From the NCBI GenBank assembly GCA_026389955.1, contig JAPLGY010000626.1, forward strand, positions 1-14,875: 14,875 nt of DNA, read 5' to 3'. The notes under the pieces were generated by a model, which worked only from the letters and a program-made list of their open reading frames with translations, ran no database searches and was not told the origin of the DNA. Below are positions 6,477-14,464 of the stretch, piece after piece; the first letter of the stretch is position 1; the number at the start of each line of letters is the position of its first letter. The stretch comes from Caldilinea sp. Its GTDB lineage: Bacteria; Chloroflexota; Anaerolineae; Caldilineales; Caldilineaceae. Made by a program: the position numbers and the translations under genes.

Positions 6477-7711
6477 ACCATTCGTTTTCCTTCCAGGAAG
6501 GTCATCTGCACTTGGTTGAGCGCGTCCAGCTCTTGCAGCGGGTTGCCGGCCACCACGATCAGGTCGGCCAGCTTGCCAGGGGCCAGCACGCCGACCTTGG
6601 CCTCAAGCCGGTTGACCTGGGCAGCCACGCTGGTGGCGCTGCGGATGGCGTCGTAGTTGTCCCGTTTGACCCCCAGTTTGACCATGAACGCCAGTTCAGG
6701 TGCCACGATGTTGTGGCCGACAACCGGGCTCCCGGCGTCGGTGCCGAAGGCGATCGTGACCCCGGCCGCGGCAGCGTTGACCAGCCCCTGGTAGCGCTTG
6801 GGGTCGGCAACGGCCTTCTGGCGCTCGGCGATCTTCCATTCGGGCACACCGTACTGGCGGGCCAGTTCAGGCACGCTCTGCATGACCAGCGGGGCAAAGG
6901 TCGTGACGATCGGGATCCGTTTGTCGAGCAGCAGCTGGATAGTGGTGTCGCTCATGCTGCCGCCGTGCTCGACGCAGTCGACACCGAACTCGGCGACGCG
7001 GGCGATGCAGGCATCGTAGGTGGCATGGGCTGTGATCGGCAACCCGTTGCGGTGGCTTTCGTCGATCACCGCTTCCAGCTCGGCGTCGGTGAATTCGAGC
7101 GTGTCGTGGCAGGCCATGATCTTGATCAGGTCGGCGCCCCCGCGCACCTGCTCGCGCACGGCGCGGCGCATTTCGTCGGCCCCACTCGCCTCCCGGCAGC
7201 ACCAGTAGGTGTGGCCCCCGGTCTGGATGATGGCCTCACCGCAGACCAGCAGGCGCGGGCCCGGGAAGATGCCCTGGGCCACCGCCTGTTTGGCAAACAA
7301 ATTGGTCTTGTTCATCCCCAGGTCGCGCACCGTGGTGACCCCGGCGCGCAGCGAAATCAGCATGTTGCTGGCACATTTGTAGGCGCTGATTTCCGCAGCA
7401 TCGTCCATCGACTGCCGGGCCAGGTCGTGGATCCCGTCCCAGGCCAGATGGGCATGGCTGTTGATCAGGCCGGGCAGAATCGTGCCGCCGGTGACCACTG
7501 CTTCGCCCAGCCGACTGCCCAGTTCGGCAGCCGGCCCGACGGCGACAATCCGGCCGCCGGAAAACTCGACAAAGCCGTCCTCGAACAGTACGTCGCCGGC
7601 AGCAGGGTCGGCGCCGGTGAGCACACGCCCGCGCAAAATCATCTGCACCGGGGGCAGATCAAACATGGGTTTGGTAATTTTTTGGTAATGCCAGGCAGGT
7701 GGTTCAGCCAT
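6473..7711 (-). CDS. Metal-dependent amidohydrolase, prolidase (Xaa-Pro dipeptidase-like) type
   Basis: The start at 7711 is supported by GAGGAA about 7 nt upstream; a later ATG at 7666 has none. The 412-residue product shows the complete metal set of the amidohydrolase superfamily: HAH (86-88), the likely carboxylated Lys197 (DLIKIMA), His229 (ITAHA), His249 (VEHGG) and Asp325 (GTDAG). The C-terminal LAPGKLADLIVV is the standard composite beta-sandwich strand. The overall layout is that of cytosolic COG1228 enzymes, which split Xaa-Pro or Xaa-Arg dipeptides or N-acyl amino acids. The first about 15 residues (MAEPPAWHYQKITKP) form an extension before the usual start. It begins 19 nt after the D-2-hydroxyacid dehydrogenase stop and overlaps aminotransferase 1 by 4 nt. 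The natural substrate is not known. Confidence 0.92.
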   Translation of the reverse strand: MAEPPAWHYQKITKPMFDLPPVQMILRGRVLTGADPAAGDVLFEDGFVEFSGGRIVAVGPAAELGSRLGEAVVTGGTILPGLINSHAHLAWDGIHDLARQSMDDAAEISAYKCASNMLISLRAGVTTVRDLGMNKTNLFAKQAVAQGIFPGPRLLVCGEAIIQTGGHTYWCCREASGADEMRRAVREQVRGGADLIKIMACHDTLEFTDAELEAVIDESHRNGLPITAHATYDACIARVAEFGVDCVEHGGSMSDTTIQLLLDKRIPIVTTFAPLVMQSVPELARQYGVPEWKIAERQKAVADPKRYQGLVNAAAAGVTIAFGTDAGSPVVGHNIVAPELAFMVKLGVKRDNYDAIRSATSVAAQVNRLEAKVGVLAPGKLADLIVVAGNPLQELDALNQVQMTFLEGKRMV

Positions 7712-7730
7712 TGGAGTTCCTCACAAGTTT

Positions 7731-8681
7731 TCAAAGAGCGTGAAGTAATTCGACAAGTTCGTCGGCGATCGTCCGGCGTGCTTCGGCAACCGGCGCGCCG
7801 GCAACGTGGGGAGTCAGAATCAAACGTGGGCCCGCAAGGGCAAAAAACGGGTGGCCGGGCGGCAACGGCTCGTAGCGGAAGACATCCAACCCCGCTCCGG
7901 CGATCTGGCCGCCCGCCAGGGCGGCCGCCAAGGCCTCTTCGTCGACCAACCGCCCGCGCGCCGTGTTGATCAGATAGGCCGTTGGCTTCATCAGCGCCAG
8001 CTCGCGGGCCCCGATCTGTTTGTCGTTGCCGCCGGGTTCCTCCTGAAAGCGGTGGTGCAGCGAGACAAAGTCGCTCTGGGCCAGCAAGTCGTCCAGACTG
8101 TGCCAGGCCACCCCCAGCTGTTGTTCCCGACCCGGATCCAGCCGGGTGCGCTGGGTGTAGAGCACCCGCATGCCAAAGGCGCGCGCCCGTTGGGCCACAG
8201 CAGCCCCGATCAACCCGAGCCCGACGATCCCCAGGGTCTTGCGGTAGAGCACCCCGAACTCCTGCAGGCCGATCCAGTTGTAGGTGTAGCGGCGCTGGTC
8301 GGTCAGGATCGGCTCGCTGCGTTCGGGGAGCCACTGCTGGGCCTGGGTGGCGGCGACCACGCCGAAAAGCTGGCGGGAAAGCGCCATCATCAGCAGCAGC
8401 GCATGCTCGGCCACCCCCAACAGGGCCGTGTTGGGCAGGTCGACCAGAGGCACGGCCAGGTCGGCCGGCAGCGCGGCGTGGCCGGTGTCGAGCCGCACCA
8501 CCAGCCGGAGCGCATCGCCCGCCCGCGCCACCATCTCGGCGTCGATGGCCCGATTTTCCGTCAGAAACACTGCGGCAGCGTCCGGCTGGTCGCTCAGCTG
8601 CCAGTCCGCAGGCAGCACAGCACGAACCGCAGCCAGTTGCTCCGGGTGGATGGCCGGGTCGGCCAAATAGAGCGTACGCAT
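7731..8681 (-). CDS. D-isomer-specific 2-hydroxyacid dehydrogenase
   Basis: The 316-residue protein has the expected two-domain layout. The N-terminal substrate domain ends at NTALLGVAEHALLLMMALSR (84-103). The inserted NAD domain has IVGLGLIG (152-159). The catalytic triad is complete: Arg242 (NTARGRLVDE), Glu271 (FRYEPLP) and His292 (LTPHVAGA). It should interconvert a 2-oxo acid and a D-2-hydroxy acid with NAD(P)H. The length is normal for the glyoxylate/hydroxypyruvate and phosphoglycerate dehydrogenase branches, without an ACT or regulatory tail. It begins 2 nt after the TIM-barrel gene's stop, with GGAG 10 nt upstream inside that gene. With two aminotransferases in the operon it probably disposes of, or supplies, the 2-oxo acid they share. 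That link is inference. Confidence 0.93.
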   Translation of the reverse strand: MRTLYLADPAIHPEQLAAVRAVLPADWQLSDQPDAAAVFLTENRAIDAEMVARAGDALRLVVRLDTGHAALPADLAVPLVDLPNTALLGVAEHALLLMMALSRQLFGVVAATQAQQWLPERSEPILTDQRRYTYNWIGLQEFGVLYRKTLGIVGLGLIGAAVAQRARAFGMRVLYTQRTRLDPGREQQLGVAWHSLDDLLAQSDFVSLHHRFQEEPGGNDKQIGARELALMKPTAYLINTARGRLVDEEALAAALAGGQIAGAGLDVFRYEPLPPGHPFFALAGPRLILTPHVAGAPVAEARRTIADELVELLHAL

Positions 8682-8683
8682 CG

Positions 8684-10096
8684 TTATTCGACTCCCAGTT
8701 CACGCAGCGCCCGCCGGGCACCGTCCAGGTTGGAAAGCTTCATACTGGCATAGTTGGGCGCAAAAATGACCCCTTGCCCCCCCGCCCGGTAGGTGGCCAG
8801 CACACTGCGGTAGACGATGTCGGGGGTGCAGACCGCCTGGTCTGCCTGCACACGGGGGGCGTCGACCCCGATCCCCATGTAGACCGGCACCTTGCCCTGC
8901 ACCCCACGCACTGCGTCGGCACACTGCCCATAGACATAGGTGTCGGGGTCCATCCCGGTCTGGACCAGCTGATCCCACGGCGCCTCGTTGAGCCCCAGCA
9001 GCTTGTACATGATCGGCGTCACCTCCTGAGGAGTCAGGTCGCGCAGGAGAGAACGGTGGAAGTCGCTCATCTCTTTGACATAGACCTGGCCCGACTGGTG
9101 CTGGTAGGTGATCGGCTTGACCCAGTCCGCGTAGCGGGTCTGTTCGAGCCAGGGCCACTGGGCCTTGCGCAGCGGGTTGAAATGGTTGCGGTTCCACACA
9201 TTGAGCCCAAACTCAAGGTTGGCGTTGCACCATTTGACCTGGCCATACAGCTCGCGGTCGAGATCTTTGTTGCGCTCAAGCCAGAAGCGCTCCCAGATCA
9301 AACTCTCAGGGTTGCGCAGCAGCACACGCAAAAACTCGATCAGCGCACCGTCCACAAAGTCGTCGTTGGCGCGTGCACGTTGGAAAAAGTCGTAAACCTC
9401 CAAAAAGGCCTTGCGCGCCCCTTCCACATCGATCCCGCGCGCCTGCGCCTCACGACGGCAGTGGGCACAAAAGCAGCCGGGCGCCAGCCCGGCGATCAGC
9501 TGGTCGAACGGGCTGCGTCGCTCGTTGCACCACATGATGCCGTCGATCGGATAGCTGCGGCACTGATCCTCGATCATCGAATGCCACCAGAGCCGATAGT
9601 CCGGGTGGTTGGTGCAGGGCTCCTGGCCATGGCGGCCCAACAGGTCCACCTCCAGACACTGGGGCAGATTGGCGATCGAGACTGTGTTGGTCGAGCCGTG
9701 CCCGGCATATTTGAAAAGCGGCTCCATCAGCTCGGGCATCACGCGCATGCCGCGGCGATGGGCCTCTGGAATCACCTGTTCGAGAATGTCAACCCCCTGC
9801 AGGATGGGGTCGCCCGCCCGGAAATCCTTGATGAACGTGTTGGTATAAAACGCTGGGTGGGGGTTGAAATAGGCGCCCCCCTGCATCGTGAGTGGCTCGG
9901 GCACCCCGTGGTCGGGCCAGCCGTCCAGTTGATGCGAGATGCTGCGTCCGGCCTTGAGCCCCAGCCACGAGACGGTCCCAATCATCAGCACGTTGACGCC
10001 GGCACGCTCCTGCAGGGTCTCCAGCACCGTCTCGACCCCCTCGTCGACAAAGCTGATCGGGCTGATCTGAATGCCTACAAATTTTTGTCTGGCCAT
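8684..10096 (-). CDS. Uncharacterised TIM-barrel protein, glycoside-hydrolase-like, with a CxCxxC motif
   Basis: The ATG at 10096 gives 470 residues (MARQKFVGIQISPISFVDEG). The frame extends upstream to 10180, but that would run into the M24 gene. GAGAG lies 5 nt before the ATG, while a better AAGGAG sits 16 nt away, which is odd. Segments such as GVNVLMIGTVSW (33-44), RRGMRVMPELMEPL (114-127) and YPIDGIMWCNERRSPF (182-197) alternate like beta/alpha-barrel strands. CFCAHCRREAQARGID (208-223) resembles the cysteine cluster of hypothetical glycosyl hydrolases such as the GHL6 group. Glu192, at the end of a strand, could be catalytic. No signal peptide is seen, so it is cytoplasmic. I do not know its reaction. 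Inside a peptide/amino-acid operon it could act on a sugar-containing part of the substrate, or be a barrel enzyme of another kind. Confidence 0.85.
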   Translation of the reverse strand: MARQKFVGIQISPISFVDEGVETVLETLQERAGVNVLMIGTVSWLGLKAGRSISHQLDGWPDHGVPEPLTMQGGAYFNPHPAFYTNTFIKDFRAGDPILQGVDILEQVIPEAHRRGMRVMPELMEPLFKYAGHGSTNTVSIANLPQCLEVDLLGRHGQEPCTNHPDYRLWWHSMIEDQCRSYPIDGIMWCNERRSPFDQLIAGLAPGCFCAHCRREAQARGIDVEGARKAFLEVYDFFQRARANDDFVDGALIEFLRVLLRNPESLIWERFWLERNKDLDRELYGQVKWCNANLEFGLNVWNRNHFNPLRKAQWPWLEQTRYADWVKPITYQHQSGQVYVKEMSDFHRSLLRDLTPQEVTPIMYKLLGLNEAPWDQLVQTGMDPDTYVYGQCADAVRGVQGKVPVYMGIGVDAPRVQADQAVCTPDIVYRSVLATYRAGGQGVIFAPNYASMKLSNLDGARRALRELGVE

Positions 10097-10142
10097 AGCC
10101 GCTCTCGTTTGACTCCTTGTTCTCGCTAAAATTCCCACTGCA

Positions 10143-10997
10143 TTATACAAAATGGACGGAAGAGACAGGGGGCAGCACACACCAATCGTGCCGGTAGCTG
10201 TCCAAGGGCCTGCCGCCGGCCGGTGTCACCACCAGGTTGTCCTGAACAAACAGACCAAACCGGTCGTCGTCGACCAGCAAACCCGGGTGGATGTTAAAGA
10301 TCATGTTCTCTTGAAACACATCCGTGTTCCCCGCCTGTCCGTAGGGGGGCGCAATCACGTTGAGCCCGATCAGATGGCCGTCCCAGACACCCCGCCCAGT
10401 CACCTTCCAGCCATCTTGGGCGAAGGTTTCTTCGATGACGCGCGTCACATCGCCGCCCGTCGCGCCAGGGCGCAAGATCGCCTTGACCCGCTCGATCGCT
10501 TTCAAACTGCTTGCATAATAGCGCCCCTCACGGTCGGGCGGGGGACGAAACGAGTAGACCCCAGAAAGTTCCACCTCCGGCGTGGCGTCGACCCACTGCG
10601 CACGGCCCAGCCCCTGCTGCAGACGCTGCAGATCCCCGCAACCGATCACAGCACGCATCCCCACCAGCCCCAGGGTCCCTTCCGCCAGACCCAACTCTTC
10701 AATTCCATGCACCACTTCGGCCACCAGATCCCCAGCCGCCCGCACCGTCGGAACCCAGCTGACCCGCCTGGCCCAATAGGACTGCGAGCCAACCCCCAAA
10801 ATTAGCAGCGGCTCCCCCTCCAGCGGCAGCACCACAAAACCCTTCCCCCCCCACAGCCGCCAGTCGGCGACATAGCGGATGTAGCCGCGCTGGGTGGCTT
10901 CGGCGTTGCCGCTCAGCACCAGAGCTTGATACCCCTGCGCGCGCATCAGGGTGCGCAGGGCAGCAAAGCGGCGATCTTTTTCTTGAACAGAAGGCAT
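10143..10997 (-). CDS. M24/creatinase-type protein lacking the middle of the catalytic domain
   Basis: The frame is intact, 284 residues, from an ATG with a strong AAAGGAG 6 nt upstream. The M20 stop overlaps this start (TGATG). Residues 1-138 form a creatinase N-terminal domain (LVLSGNAEATQRGYIRYVAD, then GLVGM). Residues about 155-284 match only the second half of a pita-bread fold: IERVKAILRPGATGGDV (168-184), GHLIGLNVIAPP (207-218), NIHPGLL (235-241) and FVQDNLVVTPAGG (250-262). The segment that normally carries the first metal-ligand Asp pair and the preceding helices is missing. The usual Glu ligands appear as His237 and Gln252-Asp253. Normal members have about 350-400 residues. It may be a decayed peptidase still in frame, or a metal-independent binding protein. 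It is placed between the M20 peptidase and the TIM-barrel gene. Confidence 0.85.
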   Translation of the reverse strand: MPSVQEKDRRFAALRTLMRAQGYQALVLSGNAEATQRGYIRYVADWRLWGGKGFVVLPLEGEPLLILGVGSQSYWARRVSWVPTVRAAGDLVAEVVHGIEELGLAEGTLGLVGMRAVIGCGDLQRLQQGLGRAQWVDATPEVELSGVYSFRPPPDREGRYYASSLKAIERVKAILRPGATGGDVTRVIEETFAQDGWKVTGRGVWDGHLIGLNVIAPPYGQAGNTDVFQENMIFNIHPGLLVDDDRFGLFVQDNLVVTPAGGRPLDSYRHDWCVLPPVSSVHFV

Positions 10998-12367
10998 CAG
11001 CTGCTCCTTTCTCTCTGCGGTTGGCGCACGGCTTTGACTTTGGGGTATTCGGCAAGCAGCGCCGCCACACAGGCGGCCCCTTTCACATACTCCTCGATCC
11101 GAATGTATTCGTCAGGGGCATGCAGGCGATCTTCGGTCGGGCCAAAACCGCTGTAGGCCTGTTCCTGGATGTCGAGCCACTGGGCGAAGAGGGGTTCCGG
11201 GCCAAATCCCGGATAGGTCGGCTGGCGCGCCGGTTCCACCCCAAAGGTGCTGCGGATGGCGTTGCCCAATGCCTGGGCAGCCGGGTTGTTGGGGTCACAG
11301 CGAAACCAGTCGGTCTCGACCAGCAGCTCCACACCGAGATCGGTGAACCCGCGGCGGGCCAGGTGTTCCTGCAGCAGCTGGACAATGCGCTCACCGCGCT
11401 GATCGGGGACCGTCCGAAAATCCAGTTCGGCGGCAGCAAAATGGGGGACGACGCTCTTGCGCATCGGGCGCACATAGCCCCCTTCCCAGCCCGTCAGATT
11501 GCAGGTCGGCATCAGGTAGAGACGGGTCAACGCATCCAGGCCGCTGGCCCCCCCGACAAAATGAGGCTGCCCTGAATCCTGCAAAAGCTGGGCGCCGTCC
11601 CAGGGAAGTGAGCGCAGGGCGGCCAGCTCTTCCGCAGTCGGCGGGCGAACGTCGTCTGCAAACTGGTCGATCGTGACCCGGCCATCCGGGGCGCGCAGCG
11701 TCGCCAGCGCGCTGTGCAGCCGCCAGATCGCATTTTCGATCAGCGGCGCCATCATCCCATGAAATTCGCGCGGGCGCCGGGATTCGATACGAACCAGCGC
11801 CCCCCCCCCGACACCGGTCACCACGCGCGGCCGCCCGTCGGGCCAGACATTGTCGTCGAAATTGATCAGGGCATCTGCCCGCAACAGGTCACGGTGACTC
11901 TGGAGAAACGCAGCCAGATGGGGGCTGCCGATCTCCTCTTCGCCTTCGATCAAAAAAATGACCGAGACCGGCAGGGGGGTTCCTGTCGCCAGATAGGCGC
12001 GCACCCCCTGCAGCGCCGCCATGACCGCCCCTTTGTCGTCGACAGCCCCGCGGCCATAGATCCGCCCGTTGTCAATTTCTGCCCCCCACGGCGCAAAGTG
12101 CCATTCGTCGTCGACCGGCTGAACGTCGTAGTGGCCGTAGATCAACACGGTGTAGTCAGACACTCCTGGGATGCGGCTGTACAACACCGGAAACCCGTCC
12201 GTCGGCAAAAGCTGGGGCGCCATCCCAAAATCGGCCATCTGCCGCCAGAGCAGAGCAGCACATTCCGCCATACCCAGGTTCTGGACAGCCACGCTGGGCT
12301 GGCGCAGCAGCTGGCGCAGATCCTCGACCAGACGCGCCTGCTGTTGTTTTAGATAGTCAAAAACCAC
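10997..12367 (-). CDS. M20-family metallopeptidase (dipeptidase/deacylase type)
   Basis: The likely start is the GTG at 12367, with a purine-rich AGAGG 8 nt upstream, giving 456 residues, the usual M20 dipeptidase length. The longer open frame reaches back through the aminotransferase and is not used. The metal ligands and base are present: H79-Y-D81-VQP, D110 in GRGAVDDKG, the EGEEEIGS block (141-148) with the catalytic Glu and adjacent ligand, Asp171 (FDDN) and His416 (DRLHAPDE). Between them lies the dimerisation lid (about 195-310). Such cytosolic zinc enzymes split dipeptides or N-acyl amino acids. Its stop shares a base with the M24 start, and it starts 22 nt after the aminotransferase, so all three are cotranslated. 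It is the best candidate for the peptide- or amide-cleaving step. The exact substrate is unknown. Confidence 0.92.
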   Translation of the reverse strand: MVFDYLKQQQARLVEDLRQLLRQPSVAVQNLGMAECAALLWRQMADFGMAPQLLPTDGFPVLYSRIPGVSDYTVLIYGHYDVQPVDDEWHFAPWGAEIDNGRIYGRGAVDDKGAVMAALQGVRAYLATGTPLPVSVIFLIEGEEEIGSPHLAAFLQSHRDLLRADALINFDDNVWPDGRPRVVTGVGGGALVRIESRRPREFHGMMAPLIENAIWRLHSALATLRAPDGRVTIDQFADDVRPPTAEELAALRSLPWDGAQLLQDSGQPHFVGGASGLDALTRLYLMPTCNLTGWEGGYVRPMRKSVVPHFAAAELDFRTVPDQRGERIVQLLQEHLARRGFTDLGVELLVETDWFRCDPNNPAAQALGNAIRSTFGVEPARQPTYPGFGPEPLFAQWLDIQEQAYSGFGPTEDRLHAPDEYIRIEEYVKGAACVAALLAEYPKVKAVRQPQRERSS

Positions 12368-12389
12368 AGTGCCCACCTCTCCACAGAAA

Positions 12390-13595
12390 TCACTGCCGCT
12401 GCTGGACACACCGGCGATAGACCCCGCCGATCCGCTCCACGGCCCGCTCGATCTCTGGGATCTCCGCCAGATACGAGATGCGCAGGAACCCTTCTCCACA
12501 GCGCCCGTACTGCGTGCCAGGAAAGACCAGCACACCCGCCTGCTGCAGCACGGCCTCTGCAAAGGCGGCCGCAGGAATCCCCGCAGCCCGGACATCGGCA
12601 AAGGCAAAAAAGGCCCCCGCTGGGTGGGGGAAGGGAATGCCGGCCTGGCGCAAGCTGGTGAGCAGCGCCTGCCGACGCCGGGCAAAGATGCCAATAATTT
12701 CGTCGACGCAGCCCTGGTCGCCGCGCAGCGCGGCCAGGGCGGCCTGCTGGCTGGCCACCGGCGCACAGATCGTCAAAATATGATGGGGTTCTTGCAGCGC
12801 AGCCACCAACGGGGCGGGCCCCGCCAGATACCCCACCCGAAAACCGGTCATGCAGTAGGTTTTGGAAAACCCGTTGACGACCAATGTTCGTTCGCGCATG
12901 CCGGGCAGGCGGGCAATGCTGGGGGCCAGCGCCCCATCAAAGATTACCTTCTCATACAGTTCATCCGACACCACCACCAGATTGTGCCGGATTGCAATGC
13001 GGGCGATCGCCTCCTGCACAGACGGCGAGATCACCCCCCCCGTCGGGTTGCTGGGAGAGACCAGCACGAGCATGCGCGAGCGGGGCGTGATCCGGGCTTC
13101 GATCTCGGCGGGCAGCACTTCAAAATTTTGTTCGGCATACGTCGGCACCGGAACGACCTTGCCGTGGGCCAGCCCGACCGCCATTTCGTAGGCCGTGTAG
13201 AACGGGTCGGGCAGCAGCACTTCGTCGCCAGGGTCCAACAGGCTCTGCATGATGACCGAGATGGCTTCCTGGGCGCCGCAGGTCACCAGGACTTCGCTGA
13301 GCGGCGCGTAGTGCAGGCCATTTTCGCGGGCCAGCTTCTCGGCGATCGCCTCGCGCAGGGCGGGCAGGCCGGGAGGAGGGGTGTAGTTGACATGGTGGGT
13401 TTGCAGCGCCTGGACTGCGGCCGCCACAATATGGGGCGGGGTCGCCACATCGGGGTCGCCCCGCCCCAGCGAGATCAGGTTGGGGGTCTGGCTGGCCAGA
13501 CGCACCATGCGGGTAAACGTCGTCTCGGCGCTGCCTTGCAGCGCCTGAATTTTGCGCGAGAGCGGGGGGGAAGAGAGGGGCGTCGCTTCGCTCAT
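12390..13595 (-). CDS. PLP-dependent class I/II aminotransferase (copy 2)
   Basis: Starting at the ATG at 13595 it has 401 residues (MSEATPLSSPPLSRKIQ). Key parts: ISLGRGDPDVATPPH (41-55), PSNPTG (181-186), Asp211 (VSDELY), PLP Lys245 in NGFSKTYCMTGFRVGY and a C-terminal Arg in LRISYLAE. It is a complete fold-type I enzyme and a paralogue of the one at 5307-6476; differences such as SNP for NNP and CMTGF for AMTGW suggest a different amino-acid substrate. An upstream GTG at 13631 is also in frame but has no ribosome site. A 16-codon leader frame (13592-13642) with an ideal site ends in an ATGA overlapping this ATG, so translation is probably coupled to it. It is followed 22 nt later by the M20 peptidase. 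Confidence 0.92.
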   Translation of the reverse strand: MSEATPLSSPPLSRKIQALQGSAETTFTRMVRLASQTPNLISLGRGDPDVATPPHIVAAAVQALQTHHVNYTPPPGLPALREAIAEKLARENGLHYAPLSEVLVTCGAQEAISVIMQSLLDPGDEVLLPDPFYTAYEMAVGLAHGKVVPVPTYAEQNFEVLPAEIEARITPRSRMLVLVSPSNPTGGVISPSVQEAIARIAIRHNLVVVSDELYEKVIFDGALAPSIARLPGMRERTLVVNGFSKTYCMTGFRVGYLAGPAPLVAALQEPHHILTICAPVASQQAALAALRGDQGCVDEIIGIFARRRQALLTSLRQAGIPFPHPAGAFFAFADVRAAGIPAAAFAEAVLQQAGVLVFPGTQYGRCGEGFLRISYLAEIPEIERAVERIGGVYRRCVQQRQ

Positions 13596-13642
13596 ACGGT
13601 TGTTCCCCCAAGCCGTCCGTTTTGCAGCCACTGCTGAGCCAT
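13592..13642 (-). CDS. Possible 16-residue leader ORF coupled to aminotransferase 2
   Basis: An ATG at 13642 sits 5 nt after a perfect AGGAG, the best ribosome site in the area. It encodes MAQQWLQNGRLGGTTV and stops with a TGA that overlaps the aminotransferase ATG at 13595 (ATGA). The frame is different from the aminotransferase. The aminotransferase itself has only a run of G about 9 nt upstream, so ribosomes probably arrive from this leader. A hairpin at 13661-13685 precedes the ribosome site. The peptide resembles nothing I know. It may be a regulatory leader, or simply a means to start translation. Confidence 0.5.
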   Translation of the reverse strand: MAQQWLQNGRLGGTTV

Positions 13643-13660
13643 CTTTGCTCCTACAGAATC

Positions 13661-13685
13661 CCCTGGGGTGGCAGCCACCCCAGGG
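13661..13685. repeat. Perfect hairpin between the isochorismatase-fold gene and the leader ORF
   Basis: The 12-base arms at 13661-13672 and 13674-13685 are exact complements around a single A at 13673, giving a GC-rich stem of about 11 bp in the RNA. No run of U follows on either strand, so it is not a standard intrinsic terminator. It stands about 21 nt downstream of the preceding stop codon and just before the leader's ribosome site, where it could tune expression of the two sides of the operon. Confidence 0.7.
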
Positions 13686-13706
13686 AAGGTATCTAAAAGG
13701 AAGGGC

Positions 13707-14387
13707 TCAGGCTGGAACTGCAGCCAGCTGAGCCAGCAATTCGTCGACCGTATGCACCTTGATCAGCCCCCCATCTCCCATTCGCTGCAGCGCGTCTTCG
13801 TGGGCCACATGGGTGGAAGAGGCACAGCCGTCGCTGACCAGCGTCACCAGAAAGCCCCGATCTGCTGCGTCGCGAGCTGTCATCTCGACGCAGCCCTCTG
13901 TCACGATCCCGGTCACCCAGAGCCGGTCGATGTTCATGTTGCGCAGAATCTGGTCGATGGCCGTGGAGTTGAAGGTGCCGGCGCTGGTCTTGTCGACCAC
14001 AATTTCGTCGCCGACCGGGGCGACCTCTTCCAAAAAGTCGTCGTCGCGCGGCTCGATGGGGGTGACATTGGCCAGATCTGCGGCCAGCGCACGGCGGCCG
14101 TCCCGGCCGTTGCGGGTGAGATAGGCGACACGGATGTGAATGACCTCCACCCCCCCGGCACGGCAGCCATCCTGCAGACGACGCACATTGGGCAGGATCT
14201 CCTGGATAAACGCAAAGCGTTCCTGAAGATGGTCGGGGCGGCCTTGGTTGCGGGCCAGCCGCCCCATCCAGCCGCTCGGGTGGGCGTCCAGATACTGCAG
14301 GTCGATGGTCAGCAGCGCCGTGCGCTTGGGGTCAAACGGCGGTTCTGGAGGCAGGGAAATCAGATCGTAGTAAGGGTCGTGCGCCAT
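13707..14387 (-). CDS. Isochorismatase-family cysteine hydrolase
   Basis: The start at 14387 is firm: GAGGAG 7 nt upstream. The 226-residue protein shows the family triad: Asp29 (LLTIDLQ), Lys133 (VVDKTSAGTF) and Cys166 in GIVTEGCVEMTARDA, with the conserved cis-peptide region just before the Cys. Members hydrolyse nicotinamide, N-carbamoylsarcosine, ureidoacrylate or similar amides, or isochorismate. The length and the retained Cys suit an amidase rather than true isochorismatase, which has Gly or other residues at that position. In an operon with M20 and M24/creatinase-type proteins, an N-carbamoyl or simple amide substrate is plausible but unproven. It follows the transporter ATPase by 77 nt, in which I see no certain promoter. 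Confidence 0.92.
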   Translation of the reverse strand: MAHDPYYDLISLPPEPPFDPKRTALLTIDLQYLDAHPSGWMGRLARNQGRPDHLQERFAFIQEILPNVRRLQDGCRAGGVEVIHIRVAYLTRNGRDGRRALAADLANVTPIEPRDDDFLEEVAPVGDEIVVDKTSAGTFNSTAIDQILRNMNIDRLWVTGIVTEGCVEMTARDAADRGFLVTLVSDGCASSTHVAHEDALQRMGDGGLIKVHTVDELLAQLAAVPA

Positions 14388-14464
14388 GCTGGTTCTCCTC
14401 TGATAACGATGGACGATTGCAACAACAAACTACAACAGCCTGAAGACGCCGCACAAGTTCGGGC

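Noticed and set aside
5313..10129. Very long plus-strand open frames opposite the operon (447, 534 and 715 codons)
   Set aside because: They are antisense to well-supported genes, lack recognisable motifs and are rich in Arg, Gly, Pro and His, as expected from high GC at third codon positions of the real genes.
10097..10180. Longer start for the TIM-barrel protein (28 extra residues)
   Set aside because: It would overlap the M24-like gene end, and the sequence does not look like a signal peptide or domain start.
12368..12766. N-terminal extension of the M20 frame by about 130 residues
   Set aside because: It lies inside the aminotransferase in another frame and reads as Arg/Ser-rich noise; the family length fits the GTG at 12367.
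13661..13685. Intrinsic terminator at the perfect hairpin
   Set aside because: No run of U follows on either strand, and the operon continues immediately downstream.
14388..14464. Promoter in the gap before the isochorismatase-fold gene
   Set aside because: Only weak TTGNNN and TAGTTT-like matches in a GTT-rich stretch; not better than chance.
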